64,000 nt of DNA from Actinocatenispora comari (GTDB lineage Bacteria > Actinomycetota > Actinomycetes > Mycobacteriales > Micromonosporaceae). How positions within the stretch are numbered: the stretch's first letter is position 1; each line of letters opens with the position of its first letter. Shown here piece after piece: positions 1 through 6,775 of this stretch. The DNA lies in contig NZ_BOPO01000064.1 of assembly GCF_017312725.1 (NCBI RefSeq), positions 1 to 64,000 on the forward strand. The letters are read 5' to 3'. Below the pieces are notes generated by a model. That model saw nothing but the letters and a program-made list of their open reading frames with translations, was not told where the DNA came from and searched no databases. Both the position numbers and the translations under genes were made by a program.

Positions 1-445
1 CCGCGGCGAGCAGCGCGGCGGTGGGCGCGGTGAGCCGGCTGCGGCCGACGAGGATCACCCGCGCCCGGCGGCGGTGGGCCAGCGCGCGGGCGGGGGAGAC
101 CGTGCTCGACAGCCGCATCGACAGCGCGGCCGCCTCGGGCTCCAGGCGTCGCCGGGTCGCCGGCGCGAGCCGGCCGGGAAGCAGGCTGCTCGCGTCGCGC
201 AGCAGCCCGCGCTCGGTCAGCGCGCGCAGCAGCCGGTCGAGCTCGTCGGTGTCGAAGCCGAGCCGGGCCGCCTCCTGTCGGAGCGAGCTCTCGGTGTGCC
301 GGCCGTCGAGCAGCTTCAACAGCCGGGCCACCGGCGACCGGCCGGAGTGCAGGACCAGCGAACGGGCGCCGGACAGGCCCACCTGGATCGAACGGCGGTC
401 ACGGTGCAGCGGTGTCACGGTCGGCAGCAGCATGGGTCGCTTCAT
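1..445 (-). CDS. ThiF/E1-like family protein, N-terminal part (cut by window edge)
   Basis: The minus-strand frame is open from an ATG at 445 to the window edge and gives 148 residues, beginning MKRPMLLPTVTPLHRDRRS. The N-terminal pattern (short basic leader, then a segment with RLLKLLDGRHTE and a second with RLLRALTERGLLRD) resembles the winged-helix-like front half of actinobacterial proteins annotated as ThiF-family or TOMM leader-binding proteins. These carry an E1-like adenylyltransferase domain further on. The adenylation domain itself lies outside the window, so the assignment rests on the front half only. No strong ribosome binding site precedes the ATG. Three DnaA boxes lie 40–100 bases upstream of the start and a terminator of the next gene lies beyond them, so this gene probably has its own promoter. 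Confidence 0.6.
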   Translation of the reverse strand, partial: MKRPMLLPTVTPLHRDRRSIQVGLSGARSLVLHSGRSPVARLLKLLDGRHTESSLRQEAARLGFDTDELDRLLRALTERGLLRDASSLLPGRLAPATRRRLEPEAAALSMRLSSTVSPARALAHRRRARVILVGRSRLTAPTAALLAA

Positions 446-484
446 GCCGTCCACGGTGCTTCGTCGGTGCTCGACGTGGTCGGG

Positions 485-545
485 TTATCCACAGTCCGTA
501 CGCGACGATCGCCGGTTGTCCACAGAAATCACCGGGTTGTCCACA
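485..545 (+). promoter_or_regulatory. Cluster of three DnaA boxes
   Basis: TTATCCACA at 485–493, TTGTCCACA at 516–524 and TTGTCCACA at 537–545 are exact matches to the E. coli and actinobacterial DnaA box consensus. All point the same way and start 31 and 21 bases apart, close to three and two helical turns. They lie between the DUF5679 terminator and the start of the ThiF-like gene. No dnaA, dnaN or AT-rich unwinding region is near, so this is not oriC by what can be seen. A DnaA-controlled promoter or a DnaA-titrating site fits better. Confidence 0.7.
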
Positions 546-620
546 GGAATCCGGTGCGTCCTGTCGCCGTTCCGACACCCGTACCGGGCCCCAGGCCGGC
601 GCGGAACGGGCCGGACACGC

Positions 621-655
621 AAAAGACCGGAGGCGCCGGGTGGCACCTCCGGTCT
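621..655 (-). terminator. Rho-independent terminator of the DUF5679 gene
   Basis: Positions 624–637 and 642–655 form a 14-base stem with one G·U-type position and a four-base loop. On the minus strand the stem is followed by TTTT (624–621). It lies 64 bases past the stop codon of the DUF5679 gene. Confidence 0.75.
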
Positions 656-718
656 CGAGCGAAACGTCGGTACGAACGGATCCGTACCGTCGGCACGGGC
701 TCGCCCGCGCCCGGTGGA

Positions 719-871
719 TCAGGCCTTGCCCAGGATCCGGTTCATCTTCGTGCCGCAAACCGGGCACGGGCCCTTGGCCATCCGGCGACCGGAGTCGCTG
801 ACCGACACCTCGCCCTCGAAGTCCCGCTTCTCCTTGCACTTAACGCAGTAGCCGTTGTAAGTCTCGGCCAC
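719..871 (-). CDS. DUF5679 zinc-ribbon mini-protein
   Basis: This 50-residue protein starts at a GTG (871) behind a strong GAGGAGG ribosome binding site. It has two CxxC pairs (CVKC near residue 9 and CPVC near residue 36) separated by a basic/acidic linker, and ends in the basic segment KMNRILGKA. This matches the small DUF5679 family found widely in actinobacteria. Function is unknown; the paired CxxC motifs indicate a structural zinc site. The gene stands alone, is followed by a clear terminator at 621–655, and is transcribed toward the ThiF-like gene. Confidence 0.85.
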   Translation of the reverse strand: MAETYNGYCVKCKEKRDFEGEVSVSDSGRRMAKGPCPVCGTKMNRILGKA

Positions 872-1439
872 GGTGCCCCTCCTCGTGTTGTCCCGGCGCT
901 GCCGGATCGCAGCTCCGGCCCGGCGCGGACCCTACCCAGCGAGGCTGCCCTCCCCCTCGCACCGCGCGGTGCGTGTGAGGAACGCGACCTCGGAGCCGGA
1001 CGGCCCCGCACAAACCAGCAATCACCAACTGTGTGTGGACGAGGACTAAGAGTACGGGTAGCGGTTCGCCGCGCCGCGCCCGGACGCCACCCTGGCCGCG
1101 TTGCCGCCCCCGGCCGGTGCCGACCGCGCCCTACGCCGGATCCGACGATGCCGCGCCGCTCGCGACCCGGCCCCCCGCACCGACTCGTCACGGTCGGTGC
1201 GAGATCCCGGCGCGACGACGCATCCGCCACCTTCCCCGAGCGCCGGAACGTGCACCGGCCGGGATCTCGTCGCCCCTGACGCTAAGCGGACCGCAAGGCG
1301 AGGTCAACGCGCCGCGCGCGAGGAAATCCGGAAAACCAGCCGGTAACGCACCCGTACGGTGCGAAAGCCGTACCGGCTTCGGGCGGTACCACGGTGTCGC
1401 AACTGGTCCCGGGGCCTCCGGGCCGGATAGCGTGCGAGC
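872..1439. other. Gene-free stretch
   Basis: The 568 bases between the divergent DUF5679 gene and the metallopeptidase contain only frames with biased arginine/alanine/proline composition and no plausible ribosome binding site. I see no RNA gene, terminator or convincing promoter. It must hold the promoters of both flanking genes. Confidence 0.5.
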
Positions 1440-2036
1440 GTGACCGAGCACAGCGGCCCGCCGCCGGGGCCCGACATCGAGGTGCGGCGCAGCGCGCGCC
1501 GGCGCAGCACGGTCTCCGCCTACCGCGACGGGGAGCGCGTCGTGGTGCTCATCCCGGCCCGGTTCAGCGCCCGCGAGGAGCGCGAGTGGGTCGACCGGAT
1601 GGTGCAGCGGCTGGAGCGGCGGGAACGCCGCACCCCGCGCAGCGACGACCAGCTGCTGGCACGGGCCGGTGGGCTCGCCCGGCGGTACCTGCCGGACCAT
1701 CCGGCGGTGGCGGTGCCGGCGAGCGTGCGCTGGGTCGGCAACCAGAACGGCCGGTGGGGCTCGTGCACGCCGGCCGACCGGACCATCCGGTTGTCCACCC
1801 GGTTGGCGGGAATGCCCGACTGGGTGGTCGACTACGTGCTGTTCCACGAGCTGTGCCATCTGGTCGTCGCCGGCCACGACGCCCGGTTCTGGGAGCTGAT
1901 GGCGCGCTACCCGCGCACCGAGCGGGCCCGCGGCTTCCTGGAGGGCGTGTCGGCCACCGCCGGCCTGTCGCTGCACGACACCGACGACGAGCCGAGCGAG
2001 TCGCTGGAACCGGCGCCGCGGGAGGAGGTCGGATGA
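1440..2036 (+). CDS. YgjP/DUF45-type M48-like metallopeptidase
   Basis: This 198-residue protein starts at a GTG. It carries the zinc site HELCHL near residue 140, followed by GHDARFW, in which the downstream His completes the ligand set. The preceding segment with NQNGRWGSC is the characteristic WGSC strand of the YgjP-like (DUF45) family. That family is thought to be a cytoplasmic zinc-dependent peptidase; its substrate is not established. There is no signal peptide. The stop codon overlaps the start of the next gene by four bases (ATGA), so the two are translationally coupled. Confidence 0.85.
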   Translation: MTEHSGPPPGPDIEVRRSARRRSTVSAYRDGERVVVLIPARFSAREEREWVDRMVQRLERRERRTPRSDDQLLARAGGLARRYLPDHPAVAVPASVRWVGNQNGRWGSCTPADRTIRLSTRLAGMPDWVVDYVLFHELCHLVVAGHDARFWELMARYPRTERARGFLEGVSATAGLSLHDTDDEPSESLEPAPREEVG

Positions 2037-2668
2037 CCGAGCGCTGCGTGCTGGTGCTGCTCGACCCGCCCGGCTGGGCGCCGCCCGGGGTGCCGGCGCA
2101 GGCGTGGCGGCGGGCACTCGCCGAGGACGTGGTCGACCTGCTCGCCCCGCTGGCCGAGGTCGACGTCGCGCTGGCCGCCACCGCGGCCGACCGGCCGCTG
2201 GCCGAGGCGATCCGCTGGCCCACCACCCCGGTGTACGAGATCGCCGCGGCGCGGCCGGTCGCGGCGCTCGCCGCGGCGGCTCAGGCCGGGTACCGGCAGG
2301 CGGCGGTGCTGCCGGCCGATCTGCCGGACCTGCCCGGGTTGCTGATCGGCAAGCTGTTCCGGGCGCTGTCCGACCGGGCCGTCGCGGCCGCGCCCCGGCT
2401 GCCGGACCGGGCCGACCTGGCCGCGCTGGCCAGCCGGCTGCCGGTACCGGAATGGCTGGTCACGGCCGATCCGGCGCTGACCGGTACGGACCAGGCCGGG
2501 CTGCGCGCCGCCGGCCGCACGGTGCCCGGCGCGCCGCCGCACGGCGACGTCGCGGCCTGCCCGGGCTGGCACCGGCTGCGCGGTCCGGCGGACCTGGCCC
2601 GGCTCGACGAGAGCCTGGAGGGCTGGGAGGCCACCCGCGCCCTGCTCGCCACCGGCGCGGTGCGCTGA
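2033..2668 (+). CDS. Hypothetical protein, possible glycosyltransferase/nucleotidyltransferase fold
   Basis: A 211-residue protein begins at an ATG overlapping the stop of the metallopeptidase gene. The first strand (CVLVLLDPPG) and a central VLPADLPDLP segment near residue 95 resemble the GT-A-like fold of DUF2064, CofC and MobA relatives, where an Asp-containing loop after the third strand binds the nucleotide. The similarity is weak, the C-terminal half is unfamiliar, and no full motif set can be traced. It contains no signal peptide or membrane segment. Coupling to the metallopeptidase suggests a shared role, which remains unknown. Confidence 0.6.
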   Translation: MTERCVLVLLDPPGWAPPGVPAQAWRRALAEDVVDLLAPLAEVDVALAATAADRPLAEAIRWPTTPVYEIAAARPVAALAAAAQAGYRQAAVLPADLPDLPGLLIGKLFRALSDRAVAAAPRLPDRADLAALASRLPVPEWLVTADPALTGTDQAGLRAAGRTVPGAPPHGDVAACPGWHRLRGPADLARLDESLEGWEATRALLATGAVR

Positions 2669-2782
2669 GCTCGCCGCGACGGCCGGACGCGGCACACCGC
2701 TCGGCCGCCGATCCGGCCTCGGCAGCCACGCTGATCAGCGCCCGGCCGCTGGTGCGCTGATCCGGCCGCGGGGCGACGCGGG

Positions 2783-3682
2783 TCAGGCCGCCCGGGCGTG
2801 CGTGCGGAGCAGGTCGAGCAGGCCGCGCAGGGCCGGTCGGCGTTCGGTGCCGGTGCGCCAGGCGACGTAGCAGCGGCGCCGCAGCGTCGGCGCGACGGCG
2901 ACCACGCGCACCCCGGCCGGTACCGGATCGCGGCCCATCCGGGGGATGACCGCGGCGCCGAGGCCCGCCGCGACGAGCGCCAGCTGGGTCTGGTGCTCCT
3001 CGGCGGTGTGCGCGATGCGCGGTTCGACGCCCGCCCCGCGCAGCGTCTGGCGCAGCCAGTCGTAGCAGATCGACCCCTTGGTCCAGGCGATCCAGTCGGC
3101 GCCGGCGAGCTCGGCCAGACTCACCTGGGCACGGTCGGCCATGGGGTGGTCGGCGGGCAGGACGAGGTCGATCGGGTCGTCGAGCAGGTGCTCGCCGGAC
3201 AGCCCGTCGGGCAGCGCAAGCGGCGAGTTGACCCAGTCGCCGTACAGGGCGGCGTCCAGGTCGCCGCGGGCCAGCAGCGGCAGCGAGTCGTCCATGTCGA
3301 TCTCGAGCAGCTCGACCCGCAGCCGCGGGTACTGCTCGCGGGCGGCGCGCAGCAGCCGCGGCATGATGCCCCGGGCGGCGGTGGCGAACACGGCGATCGT
3401 GACGTGCCCGATGACCTGGTCGCGGTGTGCCTCCAGGTCGGCCTGTGCCTCCTCGACCAGGGACAGGATCCGCCCGGCGTGCTCGACCAGCAGCTGTGCC
3501 GCGCCGGTGAGCCGGACGCCGCGGCCCTGGGGTTCGAGCAGTTTGTGGCCGGTCTCGCGCTCCAGCTTCGCCAGTTGCTGGGAGACCGCGGACGCGGTGA
3601 GGTGCAGCGTGTCCGCGGCGGCGGTCACCGAGCCGTACGTGGCCACGGCGTGCAGGGTGTGTAACCGCTCCAGGCTCATCAT
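2783..3682 (-). CDS. LysR-family transcriptional regulator
   Basis: This 299-residue protein has the LysR winged helix-turn-helix at residues about 4–62 (GSVTAAADTLHLTASAVSQQ) followed by a substrate-binding domain to the C-terminus. It is divergent from an EamA-type exporter gene, the usual layout in which a LysR protein controls its neighbour in response to the exported compound. Two ATGs stand in a row at 3682 and 3679. No ribosome binding site is visible upstream, so the message may be leaderless. An imperfect dyad directly abuts the start codon and could be the autoregulatory site. Confidence 0.9.
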   Translation of the reverse strand: MMSLERLHTLHAVATYGSVTAAADTLHLTASAVSQQLAKLERETGHKLLEPQGRGVRLTGAAQLLVEHAGRILSLVEEAQADLEAHRDQVIGHVTIAVFATAARGIMPRLLRAAREQYPRLRVELLEIDMDDSLPLLARGDLDAALYGDWVNSPLALPDGLSGEHLLDDPIDLVLPADHPMADRAQVSLAELAGADWIAWTKGSICYDWLRQTLRGAGVEPRIAHTAEEHQTQLALVAAGLGAAVIPRMGRDPVPAGVRVVAVAPTLRRRCYVAWRTGTERRPALRGLLDLLRTHARAA

Positions 3683-3709
3683 TTCAGGGATGCTAACGCA
3701 TTCACTGAA
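3683..3709. promoter_or_regulatory. Imperfect dyad, probable LysR operator
   Basis: The element begins TTCAG and ends CTGAA. The arms TTCAGGGATGC and GCATTCACTGAA are inverted relative to each other apart from one inserted base and one mismatch. It is one of the few AT-rich patches here and lies between the LysR start and the EamA start. LysR proteins usually bind such dyads in the divergent promoter. Confidence 0.45.
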
Positions 3710-3756
3710 GAACTATTTTCTTGTCTAAACAGTCAGCCCGGACGAGCATGGGCGGC

Positions 3757-4770
3757 ATGGTGATTCGTACGGCGCCGACCAGCGGGCTCGTCCGGTTCGG
3801 GCTGCTCGCACTGATCTGGGGGCTCAGCTTCCTGTTCATCAAGCTCGGCGACGAGGGGTTCAGCCCGATCCAGGTGACGCTGGGCCGGCTCCTGTTCGGG
3901 GCCGGCACGCTGCTGCTGATCCTGCTGGTACGCCGGGACCGGCTGCCGCGCGGCCGGCGGGTCTGGTTCCACCTGGCGGTGGCCGGGCTGATCCTGAACG
4001 CGATCCCGTTCAGCCTGTTCGCCTACGCCGAGCAGCACACCTCGTCCACCCTGGCCGGCATCTGCAACGCGACGACTCCACTCTGGACGGTCGCGGTCGC
4101 GTTGCTGGCGCTGCCGGACGAGCGACCCGACCGGCGGCGTACCGCCGGGCTCGCGGTCGGCTTCCTCGGCGTGCTGCTGGTACTCGGCGTCTGGCGCGGC
4201 GCGATGAGCGGCGACCTGCTCGGCGCCGGGATGGCGCTCGGCGCGGCCGCCTGCTACGGCGTCGGCTGGGTGTACCTGCGGCGCTTCCTCGCCGGTACGC
4301 CGAACTCGGCCCTCGCGCTGTCGGCCGGTCAGCTGCTCGCCGCGGCGGTCGAGGTCGCTCTCGTCGCGCCGCTGCTCACCGGCCTGCCGCGGCACGTCGC
4401 GCCGCTGCCGCTGCTCGCCGTCGCCGCGCTCGGCACGTTCGGCACCGGCATCGCCTACGTCCTGCAGTACGGGCTGATCCGGGACGGCGGCGCGGTGCTC
4501 GCCGCGACCGTCACTTACCTGATCCCGATCGTCGCGGCGGCGGCGGGCATCGGCCTGCTGCACGAGCACCTCAGCTGGAACCAGCCGGTCGGTGCCCTGG
4601 TGGTCCTGGCCGGTGCGGCGCTCTCGCAGCTGCGGCCGCGCCGACCGGCCGGGATCACGCCGGGGCGAACCGGTGGGTTCAGAGGCCGAGGTCGCGGCGC
4701 AGCTTCGCGACGTGCCCCGTCGCTCGAACGTTGTACTGCGCCAGTTCGATCCGACCCTGTTCGTCGATGA
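3757..4770 (+). CDS. EamA/DMT-family drug or metabolite exporter
   Basis: From the ATG at 3757 this encodes 337 residues with about ten hydrophobic segments arranged as two EamA repeats (LALIWGLSFLFIKLGDEG in the first and GAAACYGVGWVYLRRFL in the second). ATG 3748 or the upstream TTG are alternative starts; none has a strong ribosome binding site. Family members move small metabolites or toxic analogues across the cytoplasmic membrane. The last 30 codons, after a hydrophilic arginine-rich turn, overlap the convergent bcp gene by 92 bases, which is unusual. A shorter ancestral C-terminus or a frameshift near 4650 is possible. Confidence 0.85.
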   Translation: MVIRTAPTSGLVRFGLLALIWGLSFLFIKLGDEGFSPIQVTLGRLLFGAGTLLLILLVRRDRLPRGRRVWFHLAVAGLILNAIPFSLFAYAEQHTSSTLAGICNATTPLWTVAVALLALPDERPDRRRTAGLAVGFLGVLLVLGVWRGAMSGDLLGAGMALGAAACYGVGWVYLRRFLAGTPNSALALSAGQLLAAAVEVALVAPLLTGLPRHVAPLPLLAVAALGTFGTGIAYVLQYGLIRDGGAVLAATVTYLIPIVAAAAGIGLLHEHLSWNQPVGALVVLAGAALSQLRPRRPAGITPGRTGGFRGRGRGAASRRAPSLERCTAPVRSDPVRR

Positions 4771-5152
4771 CGAAGGTGGACCGGATGACGCCCTGCACCA
4801 CCCGGCCGTAGTTCTTCTTCTCGCCGAACGCGCCGTAGGCCGACAGCACCTTCTTCTCCGGGTCCGAGACCAGCGGGAAGGTCAGGCCGTCGCGCTCCCG
4901 GAACTTCGCCAGCTTGGCCGGCTGGTCCGGGGAGATGCCGACCACCTGGTAGCCGGCCGCGGCCAGCGAGTCGAGCGAGTCGCGGAAGTCGCAGGCCTGC
5001 TTGGTGCAGCCCGGGGTCATCGCCGCCGGGTAGGCGTAGAGGATCACCTTCCGGCCGCGCAGCGCGGACAGCGTCAGCTGATCGCCGTCGTCGGTGGGCA
5101 ACGTGAAGTCGGGCGCCGCGTCGCCCTGGGCCAGCCGTACCTGTTCAGTCAT
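4679..5152 (-). CDS. bcp: Thioredoxin-dependent peroxiredoxin (Bcp/PrxQ type)
   Basis: This 157-residue protein reduces hydrogen peroxide and alkyl hydroperoxides in the cytoplasm, using thioredoxin as reductant. The active-site region reads AMTPGCTKQACDFRD, with the peroxidatic Cys49 and the resolving Cys54 five residues later, the atypical two-Cys arrangement of PrxQ proteins. The usual FYP lead-in is YAYPAA here, still with the conserved Pro/Thr set. Length is normal for the family. The gene overlaps the 3' end of the EamA gene on the other strand and is probably transcribed from its own promoter in the 90-base gap upstream. Confidence 0.93.
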   Translation of the reverse strand: MTEQVRLAQGDAAPDFTLPTDDGDQLTLSALRGRKVILYAYPAAMTPGCTKQACDFRDSLDSLAAAGYQVVGISPDQPAKLAKFRERDGLTFPLVSDPEKKVLSAYGAFGEKKNYGRVVQGVIRSTFVIDEQGRIELAQYNVRATGHVAKLRRDLGL

Positions 5153-5201
5153 GGCCCGAGCCTAGCCGCGACGCCCGACCGTGGGGCGGTGCTGTCTCGA
5201 C

Positions 5202-5243
5202 GGTCCTGGCCGGAAGGTGTCGACCGTCCTTGCGGCCAGGACC
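5202..5243 (-). terminator. Long hairpin after the DUF7144 gene
   Basis: Positions 5202–5217 pair with 5228–5243 in a 16-base stem with one mismatch and a ten-base loop. It sits three bases beyond the stop codon of the DUF7144 gene. There is no T-tract, so it may stabilise the message end or act as an actinobacterial T-less terminator. Confidence 0.6.
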
Positions 5244-5245
5244 TC

Positions 5246-5848
5246 TCAGGTGTCGGCGCGGTGCTCCGGCACGATGTGCGCGTCGGCCGCGGTGTCGCGC
5301 GCCTGCTGGGTGGCCGCGTGCCGCGGCGCGTCGGTACCGCCGGTGGCCCGGCTCGGCGCGTCGGCGTCGGCCGCGGTGCGGGCCGGTGCGCCCACGTTGC
5401 GCTGCGGCCACTTCTCCGCGCCGCCGCCGGTCGCCTGCCAGTCCTCGCGGCGCGAGGCGGTCCGGCTGTTGATGACCGTGGCCAGCGACCAGATCACGAA
5501 CACGTTCGCGGCGATCACCACGATCGACCAGATCGGGTAGTGCGGCAGGAAGAAGAAGTTGTTGATCGCCGACAGGCCGGCCAGCGCGATCGCGGTCACC
5601 GCCGCCCAGCCGGCGCCGCCGAACAGGGCGATGCCCACCAGGACGAGCAACACGCCGAGCACCAGATGGACCCAGCCCCAGGCGGTCGTGTCCAGATCGA
5701 ACAGGTAGTTGTTCGTGGCCACGTAGAACTGGTTCTTCACGATCCCGACGACGCCCATGATCGCCTCGAAAACGCCGATCATCACCATCATCGTCGCCGC
5801 GAACACCGACCCGGCCATCGCCAGGCCGGCGTGCTGTGAACGCGCCAT
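5246..5848 (-). CDS. DUF7144-family membrane protein
   Basis: The 200-residue protein has four hydrophobic segments (about 12–32, 55–80, 84–106 and 108–128). A hydrophilic, alanine/threonine/aspartate-rich cytoplasmic tail of about 70 residues follows. The pattern of a first helix ending GVVGIVKNQFYV and a third segment with LVLVGIALFGGAGWAA matches actinobacterial four-helix proteins annotated as DUF7144. Function is unknown. The gene is monocistronic, ending at the hairpin 5202–5243 and divergent from the GAP-family gene. Confidence 0.75.
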   Translation of the reverse strand: MARSQHAGLAMAGSVFAATMMVMIGVFEAIMGVVGIVKNQFYVATNNYLFDLDTTAWGWVHLVLGVLLVLVGIALFGGAGWAAVTAIALAGLSAINNFFFLPHYPIWSIVVIAANVFVIWSLATVINSRTASRREDWQATGGGAEKWPQRNVGAPARTAADADAPSRATGGTDAPRHAATQQARDTAADAHIVPEHRADT

Positions 5849-6023
5849 GGCTCCCCCTGAAAAATCGGTCCTGCTTCGACGCTACGGTGCCTCCGACGCC
5901 CACCGACCCGATCCGCGAAACTCGGCTGTCGGTTTGCGCGGTTGCTGACCCGATGCGCGGTAATCACCGATGCCGCGACGATCGTGGTTCGGCCCAGCCA
6001 AGCCGGATCGATCATCTATTGTC

Positions 6024-6039
6024 CAAAGTAGACACTTTG
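6024..6039. promoter_or_regulatory. Short AT-rich dyad upstream of the GAP-family gene
   Basis: CAAAGT at 6024–6029 and ACTTTG at 6034–6039 are perfect inverted repeats around AGAC, 23 bases upstream of the GTG start. The base composition stands out from the surroundings. It could be an operator; no known regulator family can be named. Confidence 0.35.
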
Positions 6040-6061
6040 CCGGCGGGAGCGGGAGGGCCAC

Positions 6062-6733
6062 GTGCGCGAGGTGATCGGGGACATCCTGCCGCTTGCCCTG
6101 ACCGTCGCGATCAGTCCGATCCCGATCGTCGCGGTGATTCTCACCCTGCTCGCGCCGCGGGCCGGTGGGGCGAGCCTCGGGTTCCTGCTCGGCTGGCTCG
6201 CCGGCATCGTGGTGGTCAGCGTGGTCGTGGTCATGATCGCCTCCGCGATCGGGCTGAGCGGCCACGGCAGCGGCTCGACCGCCGGCGCGATCGTCAAGCT
6301 GGTCCTCGGTGCCGGCGCCGTGCTGCTGGCCGGCCGGCAGTGGCGGTCCCGGCCCCGTCCGGGCGCGGAACCGAAGGCGCCCAAGTGGATGGCGGCCATC
6401 GACACGATGACGCTGCCCAAGGCCGCAGGGCTGGCGTTCCTGCTCTCCGGGGTGAACCCGAAGAACCTCGCGATGATCCTCGCCGCCGGAGTCTCGATCG
6501 GCTCGGCCGACCTGGCGATCGGGCAGATCGTGGTGGTCGTCGCGATCTTCACCGTGCTCGCCGGCTGCACCGTCGCGCTGCCGGTGCTCGCGTACGCGGT
6601 GGCGCGGGAGCGGGCGCGCGGTGCCCTCACCGAGCTGCGCACCTGGCTGGTGGCGCACAACGCCGCGGTGATGACCGCGGTACTCGGCCTGATCGGGGTC
6701 GTCCTGATCGGCAAGGGAATCGCCGGCCTGTGA
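6062..6733 (+). CDS. GAP-family (Sap-like) polytopic membrane protein
   Basis: The 223-residue protein starts at a GTG with a GGGAGG ribosome binding site. It has six predicted membrane helices; the first begins with the family signature DILPLALTVAISPIPIVAVILTL, with the Ser-Pro-x-Pro turn. The central loop contains KAAGLAFLLSGVNPKNLAM, which is also characteristic. GAP/Sap proteins are LysE-like exporters implicated in moving glycolipids or amino-acid-related compounds to the cell surface in mycobacteria. The substrate here cannot be inferred. The stop codon lies inside a perfect hairpin shared with the convergent gene. Confidence 0.8.
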   Translation: MREVIGDILPLALTVAISPIPIVAVILTLLAPRAGGASLGFLLGWLAGIVVVSVVVVMIASAIGLSGHGSGSTAGAIVKLVLGAGAVLLAGRQWRSRPRPGAEPKAPKWMAAIDTMTLPKAAGLAFLLSGVNPKNLAMILAAGVSIGSADLAIGQIVVVVAIFTVLAGCTVALPVLAYAVARERARGALTELRTWLVAHNAAVMTAVLGLIGVVLIGKGIAGL

Positions 6734-6775
6734 CGTCCGTGGAACCGTTGCCCCGCAACGGTTCCACGGACGTCA
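6731..6775. terminator. Perfect bidirectional hairpin containing both stop codons
   Basis: Positions 6731–6751 are an exact inverted repeat of 6755–6775, separated by CCC. The first three bases are the TGA of the GAP-family gene and the last three, on the other strand, are the TGA of the alkyl sulfatase gene. A 21-bp perfect stem with a three-base loop should terminate or insulate transcription in both directions although it lacks T-tracts. Confidence 0.8.

Noticed and set aside
485-545. Replication origin
   Set aside because: Three DnaA boxes alone are far fewer than in actinobacterial oriC regions and no dnaA, dnaN or AT-rich unwinding element is near.
742-1230. Small minus-strand frames in the gap before the metallopeptidase gene
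   Set aside because: They are Arg/Gly/Ala-rich, have no ribosome binding site and overlap the DUF5679 gene in another frame.
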